Source of the DNA: Pseudonocardia alni | Lineage (GTDB): Bacteria; Actinomycetota; Actinomycetes; Mycobacteriales; Pseudonocardiaceae | Length of the DNA stretch: 64,000 bases | Direction of reading: 5' to 3' | NCBI RefSeq assembly: GCF_002813375.1 | Contig: NZ_PHUJ01000003.1 | Coordinates: 3,596,001-3,660,000, forward strand | In this document: positions 42,584 through 51,258 of the stretch, piece by piece | How the letters are laid out: the number at the start of each line of letters is the position of its first letter | Position numbering within the stretch: position 1 is the stretch's first letter | Made by a program: the position numbers and the translations under genes | The notes under the pieces: generated by a model | What the model saw: the letters and a program-made list of their open reading frames with translations, nothing else | What the model was told of the DNA's origin: nothing | Databases searched by the model: none

Positions 42584-44908
42584 ATGTCTGCCCCGACACG
42601 TGCACGCACCGAACGCCGCGATGTCAGCCGTCGCCGATTCCTCGGCTACCTGGTCGCCGCCCCCACCCTCGTCGTCGCGGCGGAGGTCGGCCGCCAGCAG
42701 CTGTTCGCCCCGCCGGGGGCCTCGGCCGCCGCGATCCCGTCGCCGCCCCAGGTGGCCGACGCCTACGACCTGCTCGACGCCGTCCGCGACTCCTCCCGGC
42801 CGACCTCGGCCCTGATCCGGGTGGAGGTGAACCGGGACGGCACGGTGTCGTTCCAGCTCCCGCGGTCGGACAACGGGCAGGGGATCATCACCTCGACCGC
42901 GATGATCATCGCCGAGGAGATGGACCTCGACCCGGACCAGGTGACGGTCACCTTGGCCGACTCGCGTCCCGAGCTGGTCTTCAACCAGCTCACCGGTGGC
43001 TCCAGCACGACGTTCTCGACCTACACCCCGATCCGGGTCGCCGCGGCGATCGCGAAGGGCCGGCTGCTCGACGCGGCCGCCGCCCTCCTCCAGCAGGACG
43101 TGGGCACCCTCACCAGCCGCGCGGGGCTCATCACCGGCGCCGGGGGCAGCGCGATCCCGTTCGGGGAGCTCACCGAGGCCGCGGCCGTCGACGCCACCCG
43201 CTCGGTGGAGGTGGTGCTCAAGCCGCGCGAGGAGTTCACGGTCATCGGGACCGACCGGCGCAACGCGCAGGCCCGCGACATCGTCACCGGCCGCAAGCAG
43301 TTCATCGCCGACATGAAGATCCCCGACGCGCTGCCGACGGTGATCTGCCGCGGCCCGAACCTGAACTGCGCCCCGGTCTCGGTCGCCAACGCCGACGAGG
43401 TGCGCTCCATGCCGGGCGTCACCGACGTCGTCGAGTGCGCCACCGGCGTCGCCGTGCGGGCACACACCTACGGCCAGGCCGTCGACGGTGCGAACGCGCT
43501 GCGCGTGCGCTGGGACGCGGGCACCGTCGAGGGCGAGAACGACGAGTCCGTGCTGCAGAAGGTACGGGCGGCCGAGCTGCCGCTGGCGGTCCCGTCGGTG
43601 CCGGGGGAGACCGTCGAGGGCGACTTCACCTTCTACTTCCGCAGCAGCTCGGCGCTGGAGACCAACACCGCGATCGCCGACGTCCGGGACGGCCGGTGCG
43701 AGATCTGGACCTCGCTGAAGATCCCGATCACCGTGCAGCACGACATCGCCGAGCAGCTCGGGCTGCCGGTCAACGCGGTCACCATCCACATCGTCCCGGG
43801 CGGCGGCTCGTTCGGCCGTCGCCTCTTCGGCGACGCGGCCAAGGAGGCCGCCGAGATCTCCCAGAAGCTCGGCAAGCCGGTCAAGCTGATCTGGTCGCGC
43901 GCCGACGACTCCCGCCAGGGCCGGGTGCACCCGATGGCGACCTCCCGGATCCGGGCGGTCGTCGCCGGCGAGTCCGTCGTCAGCTTCGAGCAGCGGCACA
44001 CCGGTGTCAGCTGCGACTTCGGGCACGGCTTCGGTGACGCCGTCACCGCGGCCGCCGCGAAGGCGCCGCTGGGCCAGGTCTCGGTCGCGGAGGCGATCTG
44101 GGAGCTGACCCAGGCCACGCCCTACGACTTCGGTGCCCAGACCCGGGTGCTCAACGAGGTCGACATGCGGTTCAACACCGGCTCGATGCGCAACGTGTAC
44201 TCGCCCGACGTCTGCACCGCGCGCGACCTGATCGTCGACCGTATCGCGGAGAAGATGGGCAAGGACTCGTACGAGTTCCGCCGCGAGTTCCTCCGCAACG
44301 ACGCGATGCGCGCCGTGCTCGACAAGGTCGCCGAGGAGGGCGACTGGGGCCGGTCGATGCCCGACGGCACGGCGCAGGGGATCGGGTTCCACGTCGAGTA
44401 CAAGGGCTTCGCCGCCTGCCTGGTCGAGATCGACTGCCGCCCGCAGACCGTGGACCGTAAGGTCCGCCAGGCGCGGACCGGCCCGCGGGTGACCAAGGCG
44501 GTCTTCGCCGTCGACGGCGGTCTGGTCATCAACCCGCTCGGCTTCAAGGCCCAGATCATGGGCGGGATCAACGACGCGATCGCGATGACGCTGACCTCAA
44601 GCCTGCACCTGGTCGACGGTCACTTCCTCGAGGCGAGCTGGGACAACTACTTCTACACCCGGCAGTGGAACACCCCGCTCGATCTGCAGGTCCACCTGGT
44701 CGACAACGGCCGGCCGGAGCCCGGTGGGGCCGGCGAGTTCGGCGTCGCCCCGACCTGCGGGGCGATCGCGAACGCCTACGCCCGCGCCACCGGCCGGGTG
44801 CCGGACCACTTCCCGATCCTGCACAACGAGCCGCTGCCGTTCGAGCCGTATCCGACCGTCCCGCCCGTCCCGCCGTCGCCGACCAACGGCCTCGACTTCG
44901 TCCGCTGA
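42584..44908 (+). CDS. Tat-exported molybdenum hydroxylase large subunit, copy 1 (isoquinoline 1-oxidoreductase type)
   Basis: 774 residues. A twin-arginine signal (SRRRFLGYLVAAPTLVVAA, about residues 17-35) precedes a xanthine-dehydrogenase-family Moco subunit. Moco-binding pieces: DNGQGIITSTAMI, GGSSTTFSTYTPIRVAAA and GGGSFGRRLF. The catalytic Glu is in GGAGEFGVAPTCGA (about residue 716). The family hydroxylates N-heterocycles or oxidises aldehydes. With no FAD subunit, electrons must pass to a membrane cytochrome, as in IorAB-like two-subunit enzymes. Its partner follows 10 bp downstream. Paralogous along its full length to copy 2. Confidence 0.9.
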   Translation: MSAPTRARTERRDVSRRRFLGYLVAAPTLVVAAEVGRQQLFAPPGASAAAIPSPPQVADAYDLLDAVRDSSRPTSALIRVEVNRDGTVSFQLPRSDNGQGIITSTAMIIAEEMDLDPDQVTVTLADSRPELVFNQLTGGSSTTFSTYTPIRVAAAIAKGRLLDAAAALLQQDVGTLTSRAGLITGAGGSAIPFGELTEAAAVDATRSVEVVLKPREEFTVIGTDRRNAQARDIVTGRKQFIADMKIPDALPTVICRGPNLNCAPVSVANADEVRSMPGVTDVVECATGVAVRAHTYGQAVDGANALRVRWDAGTVEGENDESVLQKVRAAELPLAVPSVPGETVEGDFTFYFRSSSALETNTAIADVRDGRCEIWTSLKIPITVQHDIAEQLGLPVNAVTIHIVPGGGSFGRRLFGDAAKEAAEISQKLGKPVKLIWSRADDSRQGRVHPMATSRIRAVVAGESVVSFEQRHTGVSCDFGHGFGDAVTAAAAKAPLGQVSVAEAIWELTQATPYDFGAQTRVLNEVDMRFNTGSMRNVYSPDVCTARDLIVDRIAEKMGKDSYEFRREFLRNDAMRAVLDKVAEEGDWGRSMPDGTAQGIGFHVEYKGFAACLVEIDCRPQTVDRKVRQARTGPRVTKAVFAVDGGLVINPLGFKAQIMGGINDAIAMTLTSSLHLVDGHFLEASWDNYFYTRQWNTPLDLQVHLVDNGRPEPGGAGEFGVAPTCGAIANAYARATGRVPDHFPILHNEPLPFEPYPTVPPVPPSPTNGLDFVR

Positions 44909-45399
44909 GGAGACTGACATGCCTTCCCACACCTTCACGGTCAACGGCGAGAAGGTCACCGTCGACGTCGAGGACGACGTCCGGGTCCTGTGGGTCCTGC
45001 GTGACCTGCTGGGCGTGACCGGTCCGAAGTACGGCTGCGGGATCAACGTCTGCAAGGCCTGCACGAGCCACATCAACGGCAAGGCGTTCAACCCCTGCTC
45101 GGTGCCGGTCGGCGCCATCTCCGAGTCCGACGAGATCACCACCATCGAGGGGATCGCGAAGGGTGAGGAGCTGCACCCGATGCAGCAGGCCTGGATCGAC
45201 AACGACGTCGCGCAGTGCGGCTACTGCCAGCCCGGTCAGATCATGGCCGCGATCGACCTGGTCAAGCGGTGTGCGGCCGAGGGCCGCTCGATCGACGACG
45301 ACGCCCTGGACGAGATCCGCAACATCTGCCGGTGCGGCACCTACAACCGCATCCGCGAGGCGATCAAGGCCGGCGCCGACAACATGTGACGACCGTGCG
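44810..45399 (+). repeat. 590-bp perfect direct repeat, copy 1
   Basis: 44810-45399 equals 48030-48619 at every base (offset 3220). It covers the last 33 codons of the large-subunit gene, the 10-bp gap, the whole small-subunit gene and ten bases after it. Outside it the two operons differ clearly. Confidence 0.93.
44919..45389 (+). CDS. [2Fe-2S] small subunit of molybdenum hydroxylase, copy 1
   Basis: 156 residues. The plant-ferredoxin-like first cluster uses the cysteines in KYGCGINVCKACTSH and FNPC. The second, helical cluster uses QCGYCQPGQ and CRCGTY. There is no signal peptide, so it is probably exported with the large subunit by Tat 'hitch-hiking'. The DNA is identical, base for base, to copy 2 at 48139. 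Confidence 0.93.
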   Translation: MPSHTFTVNGEKVTVDVEDDVRVLWVLRDLLGVTGPKYGCGINVCKACTSHINGKAFNPCSVPVGAISESDEITTIEGIAKGEELHPMQQAWIDNDVAQCGYCQPGQIMAAIDLVKRCAAEGRSIDDDALDEIRNICRCGTYNRIREAIKAGADNM

Positions 45400-45776
45400 C
45401 CCGCCGCACCGGGGACCCGGGCGGCGGGCGCAGCCCCTTCGGTCGACACCCGGTCCCGGTTCGGGTGCTCTCCACCGGATCACCCGTACGAGTGGTCTAC
45501 TCGGCGGGAGAGCAACCCCATCCTGCGGAACTTGTGGCGGCAAGTCATCCGCATCTGCGGGTAAGGGAACCCTGACTGCCAGATCGTTGACCTGCGAATC
45601 ATTGGATCTCCGACAGTGCGACCAGCGGATTTCTCTCTACGCGTGCTGCGCGTACCGACGCGTATCCGTCGAATCAGGCGCGTCGTTGATCGCCTGAAAG
45701 CCCCGCAGTCGTCCCCCGCTCCCCGCACCGGACGTCGCATCGGGCGCGCACCGCAGCACATTCCGAGAGGACAACG
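45390..45776. other. Intergenic region between the two hydroxylase operons
   Basis: 387 bp with no recognised gene. It holds the 18-bp shared element (45546-45563) and a ribosome site, GAGAGGACAACG, identical to that of operon 1 just before the ATG. Confidence 0.6.
45546..45563. promoter_or_regulatory. Shared palindromic element upstream of hydroxylase operon 2
   Basis: The same 18 bases as at 42415-42432, with palindrome CCGCATCTGCGG, 214 bp before the ATG of the large-subunit gene. Confidence 0.55.
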
Positions 45777-48128
45777 ATGCCCGCTCACAGCGCCACCGCC
45801 CCCGAGCGTCCGGCGTCCGGAGACGACCGCAAGAACGTCAGCCGCCGACGGTTCCTCGGCTACCTGGTCGCCGCCCCCACGCTGGTCGTCGCGGCCGAGA
45901 TCGGGCGCCAGACCTACTTCCCGGGCGTCCCGCAGGCCAACGCGGCCGCGATCCCGTCGCCGCCCCTGCCCGCCGAGCTCTACGACCTGCTCGACGTCAT
46001 CCGCGACTCGGCGCGCCCGACCGCCAACCTCATCCGCATCGAGGTCAACCGCGACGGCACCGTCTCGTTCGCGCTGCCGCGCTCGGACAACGGCCAGGGC
46101 ATCATCACCTCGACGCAGATGATCATCGCGGAGGAGATGAACCTCGACCCCGACCAGGTGATCGTCACCCTGGCCGACGCCCGCCCGGAACTGGTGTTCA
46201 ACCAGCTCACCGGCGGCTCGACGACCACGTTCTCCACCTACACCCCGATCCGGGTCGCGGCGGCGCTCGCGCAGAAGCGGCTGCTCGACGCGGCCGCGAA
46301 CGAGCTGCGCCAGGACGTGAACGTGCTGCGCAGCCGTCAGGGGCTCATCACCGGCAACAACGGCGAGCAGCTGCCCTTCGGGGAGCTCACCGAGATGGCC
46401 TCCAGCGCGGTGAACGAGGCCGTCGACGTCGTCCTGAAGGACCGCGAGGAGTTCACCGTCATCGGCACGCCGCGGACCAAGTCCGACGCACGCGCCATGG
46501 TGACAGGGAAGAAGAAGTTCCTCGCCGACCTGCAGATCCCGGACGCGCTGCCGACCGTCATCTGCCGCGGCCCGAACATCAACTCGGCCCCGCAGGGTGT
46601 GCGCAACATCGACGAGGTCCGGAACATGCCCGGCGTCACCGACGTCGAGCAGGTCCCGACCGGCGTGGCGGTCCGCGCGAAGACGTTCGGGCAGGCCGTG
46701 GACGCGGTCAACGCGCTGCGTGTCGACTGGGACGGCGGCACGGTCGAGGGCGAGAACGACGAGTCCGTGCTGGCGGCCCTGCGCCGTGGCGAGCTGCCGC
46801 TGGCCGTGCCCCAGGTGCCGGGTGAGACCGTCGAGGGCGACTTCACGTTCTATTTCCGCAGCAACTCCGCGCTGGAGACCAACTGCGCCATCGCCGACGT
46901 CCGCGACGGCTCGGCCGAGATCTGGGGACCGTCCAAGTCGCCGATCGCCGCGCAGGCCGAGATCGCCAAGAAGCTCGGGATCGCGCAGAACGCGGTCACC
47001 GTGCACGTCACCGAGGGCGGCGGCTCGTTCGGCCGCCGGCTGTTCTTCGACGGTCTCGAGGAGGCCGCCGAGTGCTCGCAGGCGTTCGGCAAGCCGGTCA
47101 AGCTCATGTGGACCCGCTCCGACGACTCCCGCCAGGGCCGCACGCACCCGATGGCCACCACCCGGGTCCGGGCGCAGGTCTCCGGGGAGAGCGTCTCGAG
47201 CTTCGAGATCCGCCACACCAGCGTCGCCACCGAGATCAACCCCGGCCTGTCCGAGGCGATCACCGCCGCGGCGAACAAGGCTCCGGGCGGTAACTACACG
47301 ATCTCGCAGAGCATCTACCTGACGACGCAGACCAACCCGTACAACGTCGGCGCTGCCACCTCGCTGCTCAACGAGGTCGACATGCGCTTCAACACCTGCT
47401 CGATGCGCAACATCTACTCGCCCGACACGGCCACGGCGCGCGAGCTGATGATCGACCAGGTCGCGGCGAAGATGGGCAAGGACCCGTACGAGTTCCGTTC
47501 GGAGTTCACCAAGCTGACCCGCTGGAAGAACGTCGTCGACCGGGCCGCGCAGGAGGCGGACTGGGGCAAGTCGATGCCGGAGGGCACCGCCCAGGGCATC
47601 GCGATGCACGTCGAGTACAAGGGCGTGGCCTGCGCCGTCGTCGAGCTGGACTGCCGCCCCGAGACGGTGAACCGGAAGATCCGTTCCGCTCGCACCGGCC
47701 CGCGCGTCACCAAGGTCACCTACGTCGTCGACGTCGGCCTGATCATCAACCCCCGCGGTCTCGAGGCCCAGATGATGGGCGGGATCAACGACGGCATCGC
47801 GATGACGTTGACCTCAGGCCTGCACCTGGTCGACGGTCACTTCGTCGAGGCCAGCTGGGACAACTACTTCTACACCCGGCAGTGGAACACCCCGCCGGAG
47901 ATGAACATCGTGCTCATCGAGGACTCCGAGGCCCCGGAGCCCGGCGGCGCCGGCGAGTTCGGCGTGGCGGCCACCTGCGGCGCGATCGCGAACGCCTACG
48001 CCCGCGCGACCGGGAAGGTCCCGACCGAGTTCCCGATCCTGCACAACGAGCCGCTGCCGTTCGAGCCGTATCCGACCGTCCCGCCCGTCCCGCCGTCGCC
48101 GACCAACGGCCTCGACTTCGTCCGCTGA
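45777..48128 (+). CDS. Tat-exported molybdenum hydroxylase large subunit, copy 2
   Basis: 783 residues. It has the same Tat signal core (SRRRFLGYLVAAPTLVVAA, about residues 21-39), Moco motifs and catalytic Glu (GGAGEFGVAATCGA, about residue 725) as copy 1. Substitutions and small indels run throughout, so the two enzymes may differ in substrate. The last 33 codons are DNA-identical to copy 1, as is the small-subunit gene that follows, which points to gene conversion. Confidence 0.9.
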   Translation: MPAHSATAPERPASGDDRKNVSRRRFLGYLVAAPTLVVAAEIGRQTYFPGVPQANAAAIPSPPLPAELYDLLDVIRDSARPTANLIRIEVNRDGTVSFALPRSDNGQGIITSTQMIIAEEMNLDPDQVIVTLADARPELVFNQLTGGSTTTFSTYTPIRVAAALAQKRLLDAAANELRQDVNVLRSRQGLITGNNGEQLPFGELTEMASSAVNEAVDVVLKDREEFTVIGTPRTKSDARAMVTGKKKFLADLQIPDALPTVICRGPNINSAPQGVRNIDEVRNMPGVTDVEQVPTGVAVRAKTFGQAVDAVNALRVDWDGGTVEGENDESVLAALRRGELPLAVPQVPGETVEGDFTFYFRSNSALETNCAIADVRDGSAEIWGPSKSPIAAQAEIAKKLGIAQNAVTVHVTEGGGSFGRRLFFDGLEEAAECSQAFGKPVKLMWTRSDDSRQGRTHPMATTRVRAQVSGESVSSFEIRHTSVATEINPGLSEAITAAANKAPGGNYTISQSIYLTTQTNPYNVGAATSLLNEVDMRFNTCSMRNIYSPDTATARELMIDQVAAKMGKDPYEFRSEFTKLTRWKNVVDRAAQEADWGKSMPEGTAQGIAMHVEYKGVACAVVELDCRPETVNRKIRSARTGPRVTKVTYVVDVGLIINPRGLEAQMMGGINDGIAMTLTSGLHLVDGHFVEASWDNYFYTRQWNTPPEMNIVLIEDSEAPEPGGAGEFGVAATCGAIANAYARATGKVPTEFPILHNEPLPFEPYPTVPPVPPSPTNGLDFVR

Positions 48129-48619
48129 GGAGACTGACATGCCTTCCCACACCTTCACGGTCAACGGCGAGAAGGTCACCGTCGACGTCGAGGACGACGT
48201 CCGGGTCCTGTGGGTCCTGCGTGACCTGCTGGGCGTGACCGGTCCGAAGTACGGCTGCGGGATCAACGTCTGCAAGGCCTGCACGAGCCACATCAACGGC
48301 AAGGCGTTCAACCCCTGCTCGGTGCCGGTCGGCGCCATCTCCGAGTCCGACGAGATCACCACCATCGAGGGGATCGCGAAGGGTGAGGAGCTGCACCCGA
48401 TGCAGCAGGCCTGGATCGACAACGACGTCGCGCAGTGCGGCTACTGCCAGCCCGGTCAGATCATGGCCGCGATCGACCTGGTCAAGCGGTGTGCGGCCGA
48501 GGGCCGCTCGATCGACGACGACGCCCTGGACGAGATCCGCAACATCTGCCGGTGCGGCACCTACAACCGCATCCGCGAGGCGATCAAGGCCGGCGCCGAC
48601 AACATGTGACGACCGTGCG
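48030..48619 (+). repeat. 590-bp perfect direct repeat, copy 2
   Basis: Second copy of the segment at 44810-45399. Confidence 0.93.
48139..48609 (+). CDS. [2Fe-2S] small subunit of molybdenum hydroxylase, copy 2
   Basis: The 156-residue product is identical to copy 1 at DNA and protein level. It starts 10 bp after the copy 2 large-subunit gene. The same small subunit therefore serves two different catalytic subunits. Confidence 0.93.
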   Translation: MPSHTFTVNGEKVTVDVEDDVRVLWVLRDLLGVTGPKYGCGINVCKACTSHINGKAFNPCSVPVGAISESDEITTIEGIAKGEELHPMQQAWIDNDVAQCGYCQPGQIMAAIDLVKRCAAEGRSIDDDALDEIRNICRCGTYNRIREAIKAGADNM

Positions 48620-48692
48620 GCGTGCTCCGTACGCCGTACCGCACTGGGCCGTTAGTGTGAACGGCCTGCTCCCCAACCGAAGGACGGATTCG

Positions 48693-49010
48693 ATGAAGAA
48701 CCGGATGCGCCGCTCACTGATCGCCGTCGGCGCCCTCGGCGCCGTGGCGTTCCCGCTGGCCGGCATCGCCGCGGCCGACGAGGACCGCGACCACGGCTAC
48801 CCGAGCACCCAGAGCCCGACGCAGGGCCTCGACGCCGTGCTCGAGACCTCCGACACGTTCGGCTACAGCTTCCTCGACGCCGCGGACACCTTCTCGCCGA
48901 ACAACCGGCCGGACGGAGTCAACGGCACCGACACCGAGATCCCGCAGGCCGACCCCCGCTTCGTCGAGGGTCCCGTCGGTGGGCTGCTGAAGGACGGACC
49001 CTTCGAGTAA
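48693..49010 (+). CDS. Small exported protein, unknown
   Basis: 105 residues. Signal peptide with cleavage near AAADEDRDHG (residues 1-28: LIAVGALGAVAFPLAGIAAA). The mature part is acidic, and no cysteines are visible. Ribosome site GAAGGA. A -10-like TAGTGT sits 35 bp upstream. It follows hydroxylase operon 2 by 83 bp and may be separately expressed. No family recognised. Confidence 0.65.
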   Translation: MKNRMRRSLIAVGALGAVAFPLAGIAAADEDRDHGYPSTQSPTQGLDAVLETSDTFGYSFLDAADTFSPNNRPDGVNGTDTEIPQADPRFVEGPVGGLLKDGPFE

Positions 49011-49023
49011 GGGGCTCCCAGGC

Positions 49024-49060
49024 GGCGGGGCCGGCACCTCTCACGAGGTCCGGCCCCGCC
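49024..49060. terminator. Bidirectional hairpin between convergent genes
   Basis: GGCGGGGCCGG then ACCTC pairs with GAGGT and CCGGCCCCGCC around a 4-nt loop, with one bulged C. It separates the exported-protein gene from the SMR transporter gene. Confidence 0.75.
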
Positions 49061-49073
49061 GTCGTCTCCAGCC

Positions 49074-49388
49074 TCAGTGCAGGACCTTCAGCCCCACCAC
49101 ACCGGCGACGATCGCCAGCAGACACAACAGCCGCGCCGTCGTCGCCGGCTCCCCGAGGGCGGCCATGCCGTAGAGCGCGGTGCCGACCGCGCCGATGCCC
49201 ACCCACACGGCGTACGCGGTGCCGACCGGCAGGTCGCGCAACGCCAGGGCCAGCCCGCCCATGCTCAGGGCCAGCGCGCCCGCGAACAGCAGCGACGGGC
49301 CGAGCCTGCTGAAGCCGCGGCTCTGCGACAGCGCCGCGGCCCACACCGTCTCCAGCACACCGGAGACCACGAGGTAGATCCATGCCAT
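49074..49388 (-). CDS. sugE: SMR-family efflux protein, SugE/Gdx-like
   Basis: 104 residues with four helices. It begins AWIYLVVSGVLETVWAAALS, with the conserved Glu at residue 13, and has GTAYAVWVGIGAVG, VGTALYGMAALGEP and GVVGLKVLH. The pattern matches the Gdx/SugE subgroup, which exports guanidinium or quaternary ammonium. ATG 49388 has GGAGGAG. No guanidine riboswitch was recognised upstream. Confidence 0.9.
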   Translation of the reverse strand: MAWIYLVVSGVLETVWAAALSQSRGFSRLGPSLLFAGALALSMGGLALALRDLPVGTAYAVWVGIGAVGTALYGMAALGEPATTARLLCLLAIVAGVVGLKVLH

Positions 49389-49598
49389 GACGAGCTCCTC
49401 CCGGAAGGATGCGTCGTCTTGGCGTTCCGGGTACGGCGCGTCTCGTCCGGGGAGCCGCCGGGTGGGCGGTCCGGTACCAGGATGGCGGACCGCCGGGCCC
49501 GGGTCGAGTGATGGTGACCGGTCGGACCGCCGCGCACCGCCCCGACGCTGATCGGGAACGGGCTCGACACCGGCGGCCGGCCGGCGGACGCTTCCGCC

Positions 49599-50237
49599 GT
49601 GGACCACCGACTCCTCGCGTTCGCCGCCGCCGCGGCGGTCGTCATCGTCATCCCCGGACCCAGCGTCGTGTTCACCGTCGGCCGCGCGCTCGCGGCCGGC
49701 CGGTCTGCCGCGCTGGCGACGGTCGTCGGCAACGCCGTCGGCGTCTTCCTGCAGGTGGTCGCGGTGGCGGTGGGCCTCGGGCACCTCGTCGCACAGTCCG
49801 CCGCGGCGTTCACCGTCCTGAAGCTGGTGGGTGCCGCCTACCTGGTGTACCTGGGGATCACGGCGTTCCGGCACCGGCACGACGTCGTCCGCGCGATGCA
49901 GAGTTCCGCCGGTGAGGACCGACGGGTGGGGCCGGCCCGCAGCGTCGTCGACGGACTGGTGGTCGGCGTGCTGAACCCGAAGTCCGTCGTCTTCTTCGTG
50001 GCGTTCCTGCCCCAGTTCGTCGACGCCCGCGGGCCGGTCGTCACGCAGATCCTGCTGCTGGGGGCGTTCTTCGTCGCCATCGGTCTGGTGCTCGACAGCG
50101 TGTGGGCCCTCGCCGCCGGATCGGCCCGGGCCTGGTTCGCGTCGTCGCCGAGGCGGATCGCGGCCGTCGGCGGAGCCGGTGGGCTCGCGATGATCGGGCT
50201 CGGCGTCGGGGTGGCGGCGACGGGGTCGTCGCAGTAG
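49599..50237 (+). CDS. LysE/RhtB-family amino acid exporter
   Basis: 212 residues from GTG. The family signature VVIVIPGPSVVFTVGRALAAG occupies the first helix, with GLVVGVLNPKSVVFFVAFLPQF in the middle and about six helices in all. Exports an amino acid such as lysine, threonine or homoserine. It is convergent with the YdcF-like gene. Confidence 0.87.
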   Translation: MDHRLLAFAAAAAVVIVIPGPSVVFTVGRALAAGRSAALATVVGNAVGVFLQVVAVAVGLGHLVAQSAAAFTVLKLVGAAYLVYLGITAFRHRHDVVRAMQSSAGEDRRVGPARSVVDGLVVGVLNPKSVVFFVAFLPQFVDARGPVVTQILLLGAFFVAIGLVLDSVWALAAGSARAWFASSPRRIAAVGGAGGLAMIGLGVGVAATGSSQ

Positions 50238-50244
50238 CCGGCGG

Positions 50245-51258
50245 CTACCGGTCGAGGCCGACCAGGACCCCGAGGACGACCAGCGCGAGGCAGATCGCGC
50301 CGTTCAGGACCGGGTGCTCGGCGAGGACCGCGACGAACTCGCGCAGCATGGCGCTGGGCCAGTAGTAGCGGGCGGTCGGCGAACCGACGACCTGGCCGTT
50401 CACCCCGGCCCGGCGGGCGGTGAGCGCGGCCCGGAAGGCGTGGAAGTTGTTGGTGACGACGGCGCACCGGTGGTCGGGCGCCCGCTCGGTCATCAGCGCC
50501 CGGCTGAACACGAGGTTCTCCCGCGTCGTCCTCGACCGGTCCTCCCGCAGGATCCTCTCCGACGGCACACCGCTGGCCACGAGGTAGTCGGCCATCGCGA
50601 CGGCCTCGGCGACCGGCTCGTCGGGACCGCGTCCACCCGAGGTCACCAGCATCGGGTCCCCGCCCCGCTCCCGCTCCTGGACCCACAGCGCCACTCCGCG
50701 GTCCAGGCGGGCGGCGAGCAGCGGCGGCACCGCACCCCGGATGAGCCCCGACCCGAGCACCACGACGAAGTCGACCCCGGGTCGGACCCCCATCCGCCCG
50801 TAGACGAAGGAGTAGGCCAGCAGGCTGCACAGCAGGAGGCCGAGGTGGGCCGCGAGCAGCAGCGTCACGTAGGTGACCGTGGTCAGGAACCGGTTCTCGA
50901 GCTGCAGCGTGAGCGGGACGAGGACCACGACCGCGAGACAGGCCAGACCCGCGAGCAGCGACAGCAGGTTCGCCGGCCGACGCCCCTCCCGCCGCATCAT
51001 CACGACGCCGTTGACGAGCAGGAATCCCGTCAGCACGAGCACGAACACGATGAGCAGCGCCGCGACCAGCGCCGTCACGAGGTCGACGACGCCGACGTCG
51101 ACCCGGGGGATCGCGGCGATCGACGCCATCAGGAGCAGGACCACCGTCGTCCCACCGGCCACGGCGTTGCGGAACCGCCGCCGTTCGACGAGCACGCCGA
51201 CGACGCACAGCGTCGCCGACAGTGCGGCCAGGGCCGACAGGACTCCGGCAACCGTCAC
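50245..51258 (-). CDS. YdcF/ElyC-family (DUF218) membrane protein
   Basis: 337 residues. About five to six helices at the start (LSALAALSATLCVVGVLV and others) precede a cytosolic or extracytoplasmic DUF218 domain: VDFVVVLGSGLIRGAVPPLL, ILREDRSRTTRENLVFSRAL, AVVTNNFHAFRAAL. A last helix is near the C-terminus. DUF218 proteins are linked to envelope polymer metabolism. GTG 51258 overlaps the stop of the CPBP gene. Confidence 0.82.
   Translation of the reverse strand: MTVAGVLSALAALSATLCVVGVLVERRRFRNAVAGGTTVVLLLMASIAAIPRVDVGVVDLVTALVAALLIVFVLVLTGFLLVNGVVMMRREGRRPANLLSLLAGLACLAVVVLVPLTLQLENRFLTTVTYVTLLLAAHLGLLLCSLLAYSFVYGRMGVRPGVDFVVVLGSGLIRGAVPPLLAARLDRGVALWVQERERGGDPMLVTSGGRGPDEPVAEAVAMADYLVASGVPSERILREDRSRTTRENLVFSRALMTERAPDHRCAVVTNNFHAFRAALTARRAGVNGQVVGSPTARYYWPSAMLREFVAVLAEHPVLNGAICLALVVLGVLVGLDR

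Noticed and set aside
49389..49600. Possible guanidine riboswitch before the SugE/Gdx-like gene
   Set aside because: The class is often preceded by ykkC or mini-ykkC RNAs. I saw ACGA sequences but no paired stem-loops with the expected layout, so I do not call one.
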